A stretch of DNA of 64,000 bases. It comes from CAVRQM01 sp963756975. Lineage in GTDB: Bacteria; Pseudomonadota; Alphaproteobacteria; Acetobacterales; Acetobacteraceae. Position 1 is the stretch's first letter. Each line of letters begins with the position of its first letter. The position numbers were made by a program, and so were the translations under genes. Where the stretch lies: positions 1,860,001 to 1,924,000 of the forward strand of contig CAVWPS010000002.1 of NCBI GenBank assembly GCA_963756975.1, given 5' to 3'. Shown piece after piece: positions 1 to 9,179 of the stretch. The notes under the pieces were generated by a model that saw nothing but the letters and a program-made list of their open reading frames with translations, made no database searches and was not told the origin of the DNA.

Positions 1-655
1 CAGCACCGGCTGTGGCATCCCGGATATGGCGGCCGAGGCACTCTCGATCGGCCAGCAGGTCGTCCATCAGCAACCGCAGTTCGCCCAGCTTCCTGTGGGC
101 CGCCACGTGCCCGATCGCCTCGCGCAGCCCCGGCGGGTCGCGCGCCAGCACGGCCTCCAACGCGTCCGACTGCGCGAGCCTGCCGTCCGCCTCCTCCAGC
201 AAGGCGAAGCGCGGCGACAGCCCGGCCTCCAACGGGAAGCGGGCCAGCAGCGACTGGCAGAACGCGTGGATGGTGCCGATCCGCAGCCCGCCCGGCAGAT
301 CGAGCACGGTCGCGAACAGGGATCGGGCCCGGATCAGCATGTCGGGGGTCGCGTCGACGTCGATCCCGCCGAGCTCGACGCGCAGCGCGCCGTCGTCCAT
401 CGCGACCCATGTTCCGAGCCGGGCGCGCAAACGCAACGCCATCTCGGCCGCGCCGGCGCGGGTGTAGGTCAGGCAGACGATGCGCGCCGGGTCCGCCTCG
501 GCCAGCATCAGCCGCAGCAGCCGGTCGGTGAGCAGCTTCGTCTTGCCGCTGCCGGCCGACGCGGCGACGAAGCTCGACACATGCGGATCGGACGCGCGGC
601 GCTGGGCGTCGTTCGCGCGGGAGGACGCGTCGTTCGGCGGCACGATGGCGTTCAT
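1..655 (-). CDS. addA: AddA helicase-nuclease, N-terminal part (runs off the window)
   Basis: This is the first ~218 residues of the AddA subunit of the AddAB double-strand-break repair helicase/exonuclease, the alphaproteobacterial counterpart of RecBCD. The Walker A motif ASAGSGKT lies near residue 30. It is followed by a motif Ia-like LTYTRAGAAEM and by TIHAFCQSLL, both typical of UvrD/AddA superfamily 1 helicases. The frame stays open to the window edge, so the other helicase motifs and the C-terminal RecB-like nuclease are outside. The ATG overlaps the addB stop in an ATGA, which indicates translational coupling in an addB-addA operon. Identification is secure; only completeness is unknown. 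Confidence 0.95.
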   Translation of the reverse strand, partial: MNAIVPPNDASSRANDAQRRASDPHVSSFVAASAGSGKTKLLTDRLLRLMLAEADPARIVCLTYTRAGAAEMALRLRARLGTWVAMDDGALRVELGGIDVDATPDMLIRARSLFATVLDLPGGLRIGTIHAFCQSLLARFPLEAGLSPRFALLEEADGRLAQSDALEAVLARDPPGLREAIGHVAAHRKLGELRLLMDDLLADRECLGRHIRDATAGA

Positions 656-3569
656 TCGGCGTCCTCCCCGTCCTCGGCCCCGGCGACCTCGGCCATCCGC
701 GCCAGCTGCGCATAGGTCGCCGACGCCATTTTCCGGCCGGGATGCGGGCAGTGCGGGTAGGTGCGGCCCGCATCCTCGAAGCTCGCGAGCAGCGCGCGCA
801 GATGCTCGTAGGCCGCTCCGATGGTGACCCGGGGTTCCTTCGCGGCGGAGGACGGCTTGCCGGGATCGTGCCCGCCGCCCAGCTTCCAATACGTGATCTC
901 ATGGACTTCGGCCTGAAAGTCCGGGCCGAACGCGCCGTGCTCGGCCATCACCGCCTCGAGCGGCAGTTGCGGCCGGGTGCCGTCCTCGACCTGGCCCGGT
1001 CCCGGCACGGAGCCTGTCTTGTAGTCGAGGATCGCAACCGTCTCGCCGCGCCGCTCGATCCGGTCGACCCGCGCGGTCAGCGTGAAATCCAGGTCGGGCA
1101 ATTTGAACACGCCCGGGAGTTCGGTCGCGACCCGGCTCGGCACGACGGTCTCGCGCCGCCGCCGCTCCTCGTCCACCACCCAGTGCGCGATGCGGTCGAA
1201 CCTCGGTGCCCACCATGCGCGCAGCCCAGCGCGCAGGCCCGCTTCGAGCAGCGCGGTTCCCAGCGTCTCGACGGCGAGCGCGTCGGTTTCGGGGGGCATC
1301 GCCGGGTCGAGGGCCTGGAACAGCCGGTTCATCCCGTCGTGCAGGATCGAGCCGTAATCCGGCAGCGTCGGTCTCCTGTTCCAGCGGATCGAGCTCGCGC
1401 AGGCCCAAAATCCTGCGGGCGTAGATCGCGTACGGGTCGCAGATCAGCGTCTGCACGTCGCTTACCGACAATCTCGTCGGCCGGGCCGCGACCGGCGGGC
1501 AGGGGTGCGGGCGCCGTCACCGGCGTGTGCGCGAGCGGCGCGTCGAGCATCGCGGCCCATGCGGCCGCCGGGTGCGCCGGCAGCGCGAGAGAATGCTTGT
1601 CGAGCAGGGCCGACAGGCGGGCCAGCCACCGCGCCTCGATCACCGGGGCGCCGTCGCGCCGCGCCGGGGCGGACAGGACGCAGACCGGTGCGGCGCAAGC
1701 GGCCTGAACGAAATCGTGCGCCGCGCGGCCGATCGCCTCGTCCACGTCCGGCAGGCCGGCCGCCGCGCGCATCGGCCGGCTCAGCCACGGGCCGGGGTCG
1801 GTCGCGGGCGGCCACGTCCCGTCCGCCAGGCCGCCGAGCACCACGACATCGACCGATTGCAGCCGCGCTTCGAGCAGGCCCCAGATGAACACGCGCGGAT
1901 GCTCGGCCGTGACGTCGCGGCCCCGCAGCGCGCGCCGACCGTGGGCGACACGGCCCTCCAGCAGCGCGTCCAGCAGGCCGACCCGCTCGCTGGCGGGCAT
2001 CGGCGGCAGGTGCTCCAGCGCCGGCAGCGCCTCGCCGAGCAGCTCCGCCAAGGCGACACCCTCCTCGCCGGCCCACAGCCGCGACGGGCCGGAGGCGGTG
2101 TCGGTCGCGGCCAGCGCCTCCGCCGCCTCGATCAGCCCGGCCATCAGGCCGGCCGCCGGCAGCAATGGCGGGGGTGCCGGGCGCAGTGCCGGTTCCAGGC
2201 AGGCCAGCACCTGTTCGAGGAATGCCGCGAGCGCCGGATCCCTGCCGCCCCGGGCAGTGTCCAGGCGTCCGCGAAGCCCCGCGAAACCGGGCGGCGGGGC
2301 CGGGCCGCGCAACACCTTGAGCTCCATGCGGCGGGTGAGGTCGCGACAGGCGCGGGCCGGCAATCCCGCCGCCGCCAACGGGTGTTTGAGCAACGACAGC
2401 AGGGCGACGGGGGACAGGTCCGCGTCCACCGCCTCGGCCAGCAGGCGCAGGAACACGCCCGGCGGCGTGTGTGCGAGCTTCTCGCCCGCGCTGTCGTCGG
2501 CCACGATGTTCCAACGCCCGAGTTCGGCCGCCACCCTCACCGCCAGCGTGCGATCCGGGGTGACCAGGGCGGCGCGCGCCCCCGGCGTCTCCAGCGCGTC
2601 GCGCAGGATCAGCGCGATCGCCGTCGCCTCCGCCCCCGCATCGGCCGCCGACAACCTGAACAGCGACTCGGGCGGCCCGACCGGGTCGTCCCAGAGTTTT
2701 AGGCGTCGCGGCGGCAGCAACGCGGTGGCGAACAGGTGTTCGCGCGAACCCGGTTCGCCCCAGTGTTCGACGTCGCCGCGCAACGCGCCCATGCCGGCCA
2801 GCAACCGCGACAGACCGGATTGCGGATGGCCGGGCCCGAGCGCCTCCCATGCGGCGTCGTCCAGCGTCGCGTCGAGGCCCGGCAAGACGACCAGCCCCGA
2901 CGGCATTCCGGCCACCACGCGCAACAGAGTCGCGATGCCGGGAAGCGCGGACGTGACGCCCGCCACCCACACCGGCGTTTCCGGCGGCGTCTTGCGCCAC
3001 GCATCGGCCTGCGCCCGCAACAGGGCGGCGGCGCGGGCGGCCGGGTTCATCAGGCCGCGCTCGGCGAGCCATGCCGGCCAGGCCTCGGTCACGATGCGGA
3101 GGAACGTCACCGTCGTCGCCCAGTGCGCCGCATGGGCCTCCGGCGCCAGGCCGGCCAAGCTCGCGCCGAGGTCGACGCCGGATTGCTCGGCCTCGTCCAT
3201 CAAACCGGCCAGCGTGCGCGCCAGCGCGACGCAGGATTCCATCGTCGCGAAGCCCTGCAGCCGCGACTGGTAGGCGTGGACCAGCCCGGCCAGCGCCATC
3301 AGGCGCTCCAGCTCCGGCACCGGCGGCGGCAGGTCGAACTCGCCGGCCAGTGCCAACGGCGCCTCGTCGAGCCCGCCGATCGCGGCGATCCGGGGCAGCA
3401 GTTGCGGGGCACCCGAGGCGGCGGCGGTGAACGCGTCGGCCAGGGCGCGGGCGGCGCGGCGGGTCGGCAGCAGGATCAGGCCGACCGACGGGTCCGCATG
3501 CGCCGCCCGCCAGCGCGCGGCCACGGTGTCCAGGAACGGCAACCCGGCGGGGATGGTGGCGAGATTCAC
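652..3569 (-). CDS. addB: AddB repair nuclease subunit, broken by two apparent 1-nt frameshifts
   Basis: AddB partners AddA in processing DNA double-strand ends. The N-terminal part reads as the degenerate helicase-like half (LILLPTRRAARALADAF near the start). The C-terminal part has the PD-(D/E)XK nuclease (RVDRIERRGETVAILDYKTG). Three frames must be joined. The first runs to about 1470, where the next frame continues LSVSDVQTLICDPYAIYAR. The second ends near 1360, where YGSILHDGMNRLFQALDP begins. Each junction is restored by removing one base. The likely start is the GTG at 3569 (VNLATIPAGLPFLD), just after the murU stop; an ATG at 3593 is the alternative. An intact addA downstream and a conserved domain order suggest sequencing errors rather than a pseudogene. 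Confidence 0.88.
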
Positions 3570-3573
3570 CGTG

Positions 3574-4305
3574 CTAACCCGCGCCCCAGCCATGGACTTC
3601 GCCGTGCAGCGTCGATTCCGCCTGGGCGAGGTCGCCGGGGCGCGAGAGGTGGAACCACAATCCGTCATGCACGATGGCCCGCACCCGCCCGGCCGCGATC
3701 GCCTCGTCCCAAATTCGGTTCATGCCGAACGGCCCGGCCGGCGCCGCGCCGAACAGCGACGGCCGCAGCAGCTGCACGCCGGCGTAGACGTAAGGCACCA
3801 GCTCGTGCTCGCGCGGACGGCGCACGCGTCCCCACGGGTCGTCCGCCGGATCGAGCGCGAAATCGCCCCGGCCGACATCGGCATGAACCTGAAACCCGCG
3901 ATGCAGCAGCAGCACGGCGTCGGTCGCGTCGTCGAACGCGGCGCGCAGCCGGTCGAGTGCGGGGATCGGTCCGTCGAGCCAGAACGTGTCGCCGTTGACG
4001 ACGTAGAACGGGTCGGGGCCGAGGTCGGCGAGTGCGGCCGAGATCGCGCCGCCAGTGCCGAGCAGGCTGGCTTCCTCGCGGACGATGAGTTCGGGCGGCG
4101 GATCGCGGCGCGACAGGTGGGCGCGAACCAGTGCGGCCCGCCAATGCGTGTTGACGACCACCCGCGCAACCTTCGCCGCCGTCAGCCGGTCGAGCGCATG
4201 GTCGATCAGCGCGCGCCCGCCGAGCGGCAGCAACGGTTTGGCCGTCTTGTCCGTCAGCGGGCGCATCCTTGTGCCGAGGCCGGCGGCGAGCAGCATGGCG
4301 TTCAC
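3574..4305 (-). CDS. murU: MurNAc-1-phosphate uridylyltransferase-like nucleotidyltransferase
   Basis: This 243-residue enzyme belongs to the sugar-phosphate nucleotidyltransferase family. The N-terminal signature LAAGLGTRMRPLTDKTAKPLL binds the nucleotide, and VVNGDTFW supplies the metal-binding aspartate. In alphaproteobacteria and pseudomonads the MurU branch sits with tsaE, amgK and addAB and converts MurNAc-1-P to UDP-MurNAc in cell-wall recycling. Here the gene overlaps tsaE by 4 nt (ATGA) and is followed by addB, which supports MurU. The AmgK kinase that makes its substrate, usually between tsaE and murU, is absent. The general family is certain; the exact substrate is inferred from neighbourhood. 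Confidence 0.85.
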   Translation of the reverse strand: MNAMLLAAGLGTRMRPLTDKTAKPLLPLGGRALIDHALDRLTAAKVARVVVNTHWRAALVRAHLSRRDPPPELIVREEASLLGTGGAISAALADLGPDPFYVVNGDTFWLDGPIPALDRLRAAFDDATDAVLLLHRGFQVHADVGRGDFALDPADDPWGRVRRPREHELVPYVYAGVQLLRPSLFGAAPAGPFGMNRIWDEAIAAGRVRAIVHDGLWFHLSRPGDLAQAESTLHGEVHGWGAG

Positions 4306-4757
4306 AGCCCTCTATCGTCCCAACCGCCGAGTCGGGCGACGCGCGAAGTGTCGGTCGGGCCGAGGGACAGCTCGATCCGCAACGCATCGTCCGGCGCGCG
4401 CGGACCGAGGCGGTCGGGCCATTCGACGATCACGAGGTCGCCAGAGAAATCGTACCAGCCGAGTTCGGCGAGCGGGTCCGACGCCGGCGACCATGGCGGC
4501 AATCGCCATAGATCGAGGTGATGGACCGAGAACTCCGGCGTCGCGTAGCTCTGCACGAGGGTGAACGTGGGGCTCGGCACGTCGAGCGCCGGGTCCCCGG
4601 CGAGCGACCGGATCAGGGCGCGGGCGAACGCGCTTTTACCGGCCCCGAGCGGCCCCGACAGCAGGATCGCGTCGCCCGGCCGCGCGCGTTTCGCCACGCG
4701 GGCGGCCAGGTGCTCGGTCGCGGCGAGGTCGGCAAGCGGGACCTCGCGGTCCGTCAA
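4302..4757 (-). CDS. tsaE: tRNA threonylcarbamoyladenosine biosynthesis ATPase TsaE
   Basis: TsaE is the P-loop ATPase that works with TsaB and TsaD to make t6A at position 37 of ANN-decoding tRNAs. The 151-residue product has the Walker A motif GPLGAGKS at about residues 35-42. The family signatures SPTFTLVQSY and HHLDLWRL follow, then VIVEWPDRLG. Length is normal for the family. It overlaps the small upstream gene by 4 nt and the downstream murU by 4 nt, so the group is probably one transcript. Confidence 0.95.
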   Translation of the reverse strand: MTDREVPLADLAATEHLAARVAKRARPGDAILLSGPLGAGKSAFARALIRSLAGDPALDVPSPTFTLVQSYATPEFSVHHLDLWRLPPWSPASDPLAELGWYDFSGDLVIVEWPDRLGPRAPDDALRIELSLGPTDTSRVARLGGWDDRGL

Positions 4758-5077
4758 GCCGATTGCGTCGGCACCAGCCCGTATTCCTTGCGCAGTTTTT
4801 CCAAGACCGCCGCCTCCGCGTCCGGGTCGGTCCGTTCGACCGTGCGCTTATGCAGCGTCAGCGGCTCCGCGTCGGGCGGCTGGGGTGCCCGGATCATGAA
4901 GCTGTCGCTGTCGTTGAGCGATTCGACCGCCAGTTCGAGCAGATCCGCAAACTCCGGCTCCGCCGCCACGAGGCGCAGCCGGCATTCCGGGCCGATCGCG
5001 AGCGTACCGGCCGGCACCGCCGCCTCCTGCCCGACATCGCGGTGCGAGACGGAAAACTCCTTGTCTGCGTCCGGCAT
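4754..5077 (-). CDS. Uncharacterised 107-residue protein coupled to tsaE
   Basis: I do not recognise a family. The product is small, acidic in the middle, and predicted soluble, with no signal peptide or membrane segment. The C-terminal half (AEAAVLEKLRKEYGLVP) could form a helix. Its stop overlaps the tsaE start by 4 nt and its start codon shares bases with the end of the upstream metallopeptidase-like gene (5077). It therefore looks translationally coupled on both sides. Base composition matches its neighbours, so it is probably a real gene. Confidence 0.6.
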   Translation of the reverse strand: MPDADKEFSVSHRDVGQEAAVPAGTLAIGPECRLRLVAAEPEFADLLELAVESLNDSDSFMIRAPQPPDAEPLTLHKRTVERTDPDAEAAVLEKLRKEYGLVPTQSA

Positions 5078-6501
5078 CAGACGGTTTCCTCTGTTTTGGC
5101 CTTCACGACGACGGGCTTCTTTGCCTTCGCGATCGCCAGGAACAGCGCCGTCGCGGTGGCGTTGCCCTGGTTCTCGGCATCCACTTCGACCGGCTGCGCC
5201 TCATATTCCTGCTGGTTCACGCTCGGAGGCAGGTAGCCGATACCGGGTTTGTTGACCGCGTACATCAAAACCTGCGGATAAATCGGGTCCGAGGGGTCGA
5301 GGTCGCCTCGCATCAGCCGCTTGACCAGTTCGTCCTGCTGCGCGTGGTAGGTCTCGTGCAAGATCGAGATCAAAGCCTCTTTCGGATTGCCGACAGCATC
5401 CTTGTGGGCGTTCATGTTGATCGTGGCCGGACCGTCGGTCCAGACGCAACCGCCCATGGACGTGGTGCCATTGCTGCTGGGCTTGGAATAGGTCGTCACC
5501 TCGATCGGCGGCAGCCCGAGAATTTCCGCCTGCTTGTCGCTCACCAGCTTCAGCAATGCCTTTACCTGCGCCTCGTCGGCAACGACCTTCGCCCACGCCT
5601 TCACGTCGACCTTGCCGCTCGCTCCGAACAGCTTGCTGACCTCCGGAAGGTCCGCGACCGCGGCGACGATCTTGCCCCGCTCCTCCTCGCGTTGCGCCAG
5701 GAACTCCGGCGCCGGCTTGGTGCCGCGGTAGACGCGGCAGAGCTGCGTCAGGGCATCGCCGGATTTCGGCGGACCGGCGGCGCACAGGTCGAACGCGAGT
5801 TCTGCGAGCTGCGTGGTTGTCTTCGCCGTCAGTTCCTCCTCCGACAGTTCCTTCATCGCCTTGATCGCGGCCGCGGTCGTCTTGGCCTTATCCGCGGTCG
5901 AGGGCGCCGTCAGAGCCATGAACGCATCCAGTGCGACCTGCACCCCAGGTGCCGCCTTTAGCGCCGCCGCACCCTGGCCGCCGGTGATCAACCCGTTCAA
6001 CTTTTTCTGCTCGCCGAGATACGCGATCCGCGCCTTGATCTGCGCCGCCCCGGCGGCCGGTTTGTTTTTGCCGGTGTTGAACGTCGTCGTGAACTGTTCG
6101 CTCTCGATCTGCGCCTGTCTGACGCATTCGGGACCGATCGCGGCGGTCAGCCGCTCGAATTCGTCGAGCGCGATCGTGGCTTTCGGCCAATCTTCCACCT
6201 TGGCCGCCGCCGCGTTATTCGCGGCGGTTTGCGCGTCCGCCGCTTTCTGCAACGCCGCAGCGACGATTGCCGGCGGTGTGGCGATCGTCTCGACCTCGGC
6301 CTTGGCGGCCGCGAACGCCTTGTCCAGCTCGGACTGCCGGAGTTCGAACTCAGCCCGCTTCGCCACGTCCGGCACTTGCGGCGGCTCGTCCGGCTTGGAT
6401 TGAGCGGCGACCTTGGGCTCGATCGCGGCGTTGGCAGCGAGTTTGGTCTTCTTCGCCTTGCTCCGGAACAGCAGCCGGCCGAGGGCGGTAAGCGGGTTCA
6501 T
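5077..6501 (-). CDS. Putative HExxH zinc metallopeptidase with long alanine-rich N-terminal region
   Basis: The product has 474 residues. Residues 1-250 are rich in Ala, Lys and Glu and look helical. The C-terminal part contains ILHETYHAQQDEL (HETYH at 382-386), an HExxH zinc-binding and catalytic signature. A later YEAQPVEVDAEN (about 433-444) could give the third glutamate ligand, as in gluzincin-like toxin and effector peptidases. No signal peptide or membrane segment is seen. The ATG at 6501 overlaps the stop of the upstream 132-residue gene (ATGA). An open frame extends upstream to 7617 but lies antisense to the reductase gene, so I reject that start. Function as a peptidase is inferred from the motif only; the substrate is unknown. 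Confidence 0.65.
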   Translation of the reverse strand: MNPLTALGRLLFRSKAKKTKLAANAAIEPKVAAQSKPDEPPQVPDVAKRAEFELRQSELDKAFAAAKAEVETIATPPAIVAAALQKAADAQTAANNAAAAKVEDWPKATIALDEFERLTAAIGPECVRQAQIESEQFTTTFNTGKNKPAAGAAQIKARIAYLGEQKKLNGLITGGQGAAALKAAPGVQVALDAFMALTAPSTADKAKTTAAAIKAMKELSEEELTAKTTTQLAELAFDLCAAGPPKSGDALTQLCRVYRGTKPAPEFLAQREEERGKIVAAVADLPEVSKLFGASGKVDVKAWAKVVADEAQVKALLKLVSDKQAEILGLPPIEVTTYSKPSSNGTTSMGGCVWTDGPATINMNAHKDAVGNPKEALISILHETYHAQQDELVKRLMRGDLDPSDPIYPQVLMYAVNKPGIGYLPPSVNQQEYEAQPVEVDAENQGNATATALFLAIAKAKKPVVVKAKTEETV

Positions 6502-6896
6502 GGCGCGTTCCCCGTGGCCTGTTCGTCGCGCACACCGGCCAGCGCCGCCAGCAACGGCCCGCGCAGGTCGACCGTAATGTCGAAGCCGTTCGGCGCTTCC
6601 GCGTCGGTGATCACGTCGTCGGTGGTCAGGTAGCGTTCCAGTTCGGCGACCTGCGCCGGTGTCGCGGGCTCGGCGGTGAGGTTCGCCTGCACGGCGCGCA
6701 GCAGGATGATCGCCTGGTCCAGCTCCGGGTCGTCGAAACCACGGATCGCCGTCTCGAGTGATTTCAGCGACGCCAGCGCGGTCGTGCGCGCCGCCTTCCA
6801 CCCGGCCATCCCCTTCGGCGCGGCGGCGGCCCCGCCCGCGTCCGTCGCGACGCCCAGAACACGGGCAACCCACTCGTTCATCGCTTCGGACGCCAT
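6498..6896 (-). CDS. Uncharacterised helical protein, first gene of the HExxH module
   Basis: This is a 132-residue soluble protein with no recognised catalytic motif. A segment starting GWKAARTTALASLKSLE and continuing through paired helices resembles, by eye, helical adaptor or partner segments seen beside metallopeptidase-like effectors. That resemblance is an impression, not a match. The gene is the promoter-proximal member of a pair: its TGA overlaps the ATG of the metallopeptidase-like gene. The 127-bp gap upstream faces the divergent ferredoxin reductase gene and must hold the promoters of both. A partner, chaperone or immunity role is possible but unproven. Confidence 0.55.
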   Translation of the reverse strand: MASEAMNEWVARVLGVATDAGGAAAAPKGMAGWKAARTTALASLKSLETAIRGFDDPELDQAIILLRAVQANLTAEPATPAQVAELERYLTTDDVITDAEAPNGFDITVDLRGPLLAALAGVRDEQATGNAP

Positions 6897-7023
6897 GCTC
6901 GGCCGGACCTCCCCGCACTCTTGCGAAGTATTTTACGCTCCGGTCCGTTCCGGCAACAAGCCCGGCGGCGTATCGAACCGCGCGGCCCTTGGCGTCTTGG
7001 CACCCGCCACTTAATACCGGCCC

Positions 7024-8043
7024 ATGCCCCAGACCATCGACACCGACGTGGCCATCATCGGCGCGGGCCCGGTCGGCCTGTTCGCCGCCTTCGAATGCGG
7101 GATGCTGCGCATGTCCGCGACCCTGATCGACGCGCTCGGCGAGGTCGGCGGACAGTGCGCGGCGCTGTATCCCGAGAAGCCGATCTACGACATCCCCGCG
7201 CATCCGGCGATCGAGGCCGGCGATCTGGTGGCGCAGCTGGAGCGGCAGATCGCGCCGTTCGCGCCGGCCCGGCTGCTCGGCCGCCGTGTCGACCGGCTCG
7301 ATGGGGAACGGGGCAGGTTCACGCTGACCACCGACCACGGCGACGTCGTGCGCGCCCGCGCGGTCGTCGTCGCCGCCGGGGCCGGGGCGTTCGGGCCGAA
7401 CCGGCCGCCGCTCGACCATCTGGCCGCGTTCGAGGAGTCCGGGGCGGTTCGCTACAGCGTGCGGCGCAAGGAGGATTTGCGCGGCAAGCGCGTGGTGATC
7501 GCGGGCGGCGGGGACAGCGCGGTCGACTGGGCGCTGGCGTTGCGCGGCGTCGCGGCGTCGATCCAGGTCGTCCATCGCCGCGCGAAGTTCAGGGCGGCAC
7601 CCGAGACCACGGCGCAACTGGACGCGGCGGCGGCGCGGGGCGAGGTCGAACTGGTCACGCCCTATCAGCTATCCGCGTTGCACGGCGAGGCGGGGGCGAT
7701 GTCGGCGATCTCGGTCGCCGATCTGGACGGCGGCACCAGAACGCTGCCGGCCGACGTGCTGCTGGCTTTCTTCGGACTGTCGATGGATCTGGGCCCGATC
7801 GCGAACTGGGGGTTCGGGCTCGATCGCGGCCATGTCTCGGTGACGCCCGCGACCTGCGAGACGTCGGTGCCGGGCGTGTTCGCGATCGGCGACGTCGCCA
7901 CCTACGCCGGAAAGCTGAAACTCATCTTGCAGGGGTTTTCGGAGGCGGCGATGGCGGCGCACGCGATCCATCCGATCGTCCACCCCGACACGGCGCTGCA
8001 CTTCGAATATTCGACCAGCAAGGGCGTCCCCGCCGCCGCCTAG
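7024..8043 (+). CDS. Ferredoxin/flavodoxin--NADP+ reductase, thioredoxin-reductase type
   Basis: The 339-residue product has the two-dinucleotide-domain fold of thioredoxin-reductase-like FNRs. An N-terminal FAD motif IIGAGPVGLF is followed by VGGQCAALYPEKPIYDIPA, which is characteristic of this FNR class in place of the redox CxxC of TrxB. The NADPH motif is VVIAGGGDSAVDWAL, and the C-terminal FAD site is GVFAIGDVATYAGKLKLI. It moves electrons between NADPH and ferredoxin or flavodoxin in the cytoplasm. It is divergent from the metallopeptidase pair and converges on hrcA, sharing the stop region (overlap 8040-8043). Confidence 0.93.
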   Translation: MPQTIDTDVAIIGAGPVGLFAAFECGMLRMSATLIDALGEVGGQCAALYPEKPIYDIPAHPAIEAGDLVAQLERQIAPFAPARLLGRRVDRLDGERGRFTLTTDHGDVVRARAVVVAAGAGAFGPNRPPLDHLAAFEESGAVRYSVRRKEDLRGKRVVIAGGGDSAVDWALALRGVAASIQVVHRRAKFRAAPETTAQLDAAAARGEVELVTPYQLSALHGEAGAMSAISVADLDGGTRTLPADVLLAFFGLSMDLGPIANWGFGLDRGHVSVTPATCETSVPGVFAIGDVATYAGKLKLILQGFSEAAMAAHAIHPIVHPDTALHFEYSTSKGVPAAA

Positions 8044-9114
8044 CTCCCGCCCAGCAACGCGCCCACGACCCGGGCGGTATAATCGACCACCGGGATGATC
8101 CGGCCGTAGTTGATCCGGGTCGGCCCGATCACCCCGATCGCGCCGACGATCCGCCGGTCGGCCCCGCGCGCCGGGGCGACCACCATCGACAGGCCGGACG
8201 CGCCCATGACGCCGCTATCCGCGCCGATATAGATCCGCACGCCGTCGGACGCCTCGGCCAGATCGAGCAGCCGCAACATCGTCTCGTGCGTCTCCAGCCG
8301 TTCGAACAGATGCTGGATCGCACCCAGCTGTTCGATCGCGCCGACATCGGCCAGCAGCCGCGCCTGTCCGCGCACGATCAGGCTGCCGCCCCGCGCGGCC
8401 ACCCCGTCGCCGGCCCAGGTCGCGAGGCCGGCCGAGACGACCTGTGTGGCCAACTCGTCGAGTGCCGTCCGGTCCTGCGCCATGTCGGACGCGACCGCGA
8501 CCGAAACCTCGCCCAGCGTGCGGCCCGACAGCCGCGCGTTCAGGTAGTTGCCGGCTTGCTGCAGCGTCGACGGCGGGACGCCGGCGGGGATGTCGATCAC
8601 CCGGTTCTCGACCCGGCCGTCGGCGCCCGACCAGGACGACCAGCGCCCGTCCGGAGCCGAGCGGCACGAATTCGATGTGGCGCAGCGCCCCGTCGAGTTT
8701 CGGCGCCAGCACCAGCCCGGCCGCCTGGCTGAGGCCGCCGAGCATCTTCGACGCCTCGCCGAGCGTCTCCTCCAGGCTGCGGCCGGAGGCGGCGAGTGCG
8801 CCCCCGATCGCGTCGCGGTCGTCCTCGCCGATTTCACCGAACTGCAGCAGCCCGTCGACGAACAGGCGCAACCCCTGCTCGGTCGGCAGCCGGCCGGCGG
8901 AGACGTGCGGCGCGAACAGCAGGCCGGAATTGGTCAGGTCCGCCATGACCGCGCGGATGCTGGCCGGGCTCAGCGTCATCGGCAGCCGGCGCGCGAGCGT
9001 GCGGCTGCCGACCGGGACGCCGGTGGCAAGGTATTCCTCGACCACCTCGCGCAGGATCGTGGCGGCACGGGTGTCGAGCGTCGGGAGCGGTCTGTCGTCC
9101 ATGATGTTGGGCAT
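8040..9114 (-). CDS. hrcA: Heat-inducible transcription repressor HrcA, one apparent frameshift
   Basis: HrcA represses groESL/dnaK-type heat-shock operons by binding CIRCE operators. The N-terminal winged helix reads TRAATILREVVEEYLATGVPVGSRTLARR, abbreviated here as the stretch ILREVVEEYLATGVPVGSR. The C-terminal GAF-like domain ends in YGRIIPVVDYTARVVGALL. The two halves are in different frames, joined at a CCC run at 8626-8628 (GGG on the coding strand); removing one base restores ALVVLVGADGRVENRV. The neighbour rph diverges, the usual hrcA-rph arrangement. I see no CIRCE element in this window. The start could also be the ATG at 9102. Confidence 0.9.
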
Positions 9115-9179
9115 CCACCGCGATATGGCCGGGCGGTCGCGGCCGTTGTAGCACGCGGGACACTTTTAGAGGATCGCCC

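Noticed and set aside
2736..3998. Long plus-strand frames across addB/murU and similar antisense frames throughout
   Set aside because: High G+C leaves long open antisense frames. These are Arg/Gln/Gly-rich, lack domains and overlap genes with clear motifs.
5077..6896. An extracellular contractile injection or toxin-delivery locus
   Set aside because: No sheath, baseplate, spike, AAA+ or VgrG-like gene is in the window. The metallopeptidase-like pair alone does not support it.
6502..7617. N-terminal extension of the HExxH gene to 7617
   Set aside because: The extension is antisense to the ferredoxin-NADP reductase and the 132-residue gene and is Arg-rich without domains. The ATGA start at 6501 fits.
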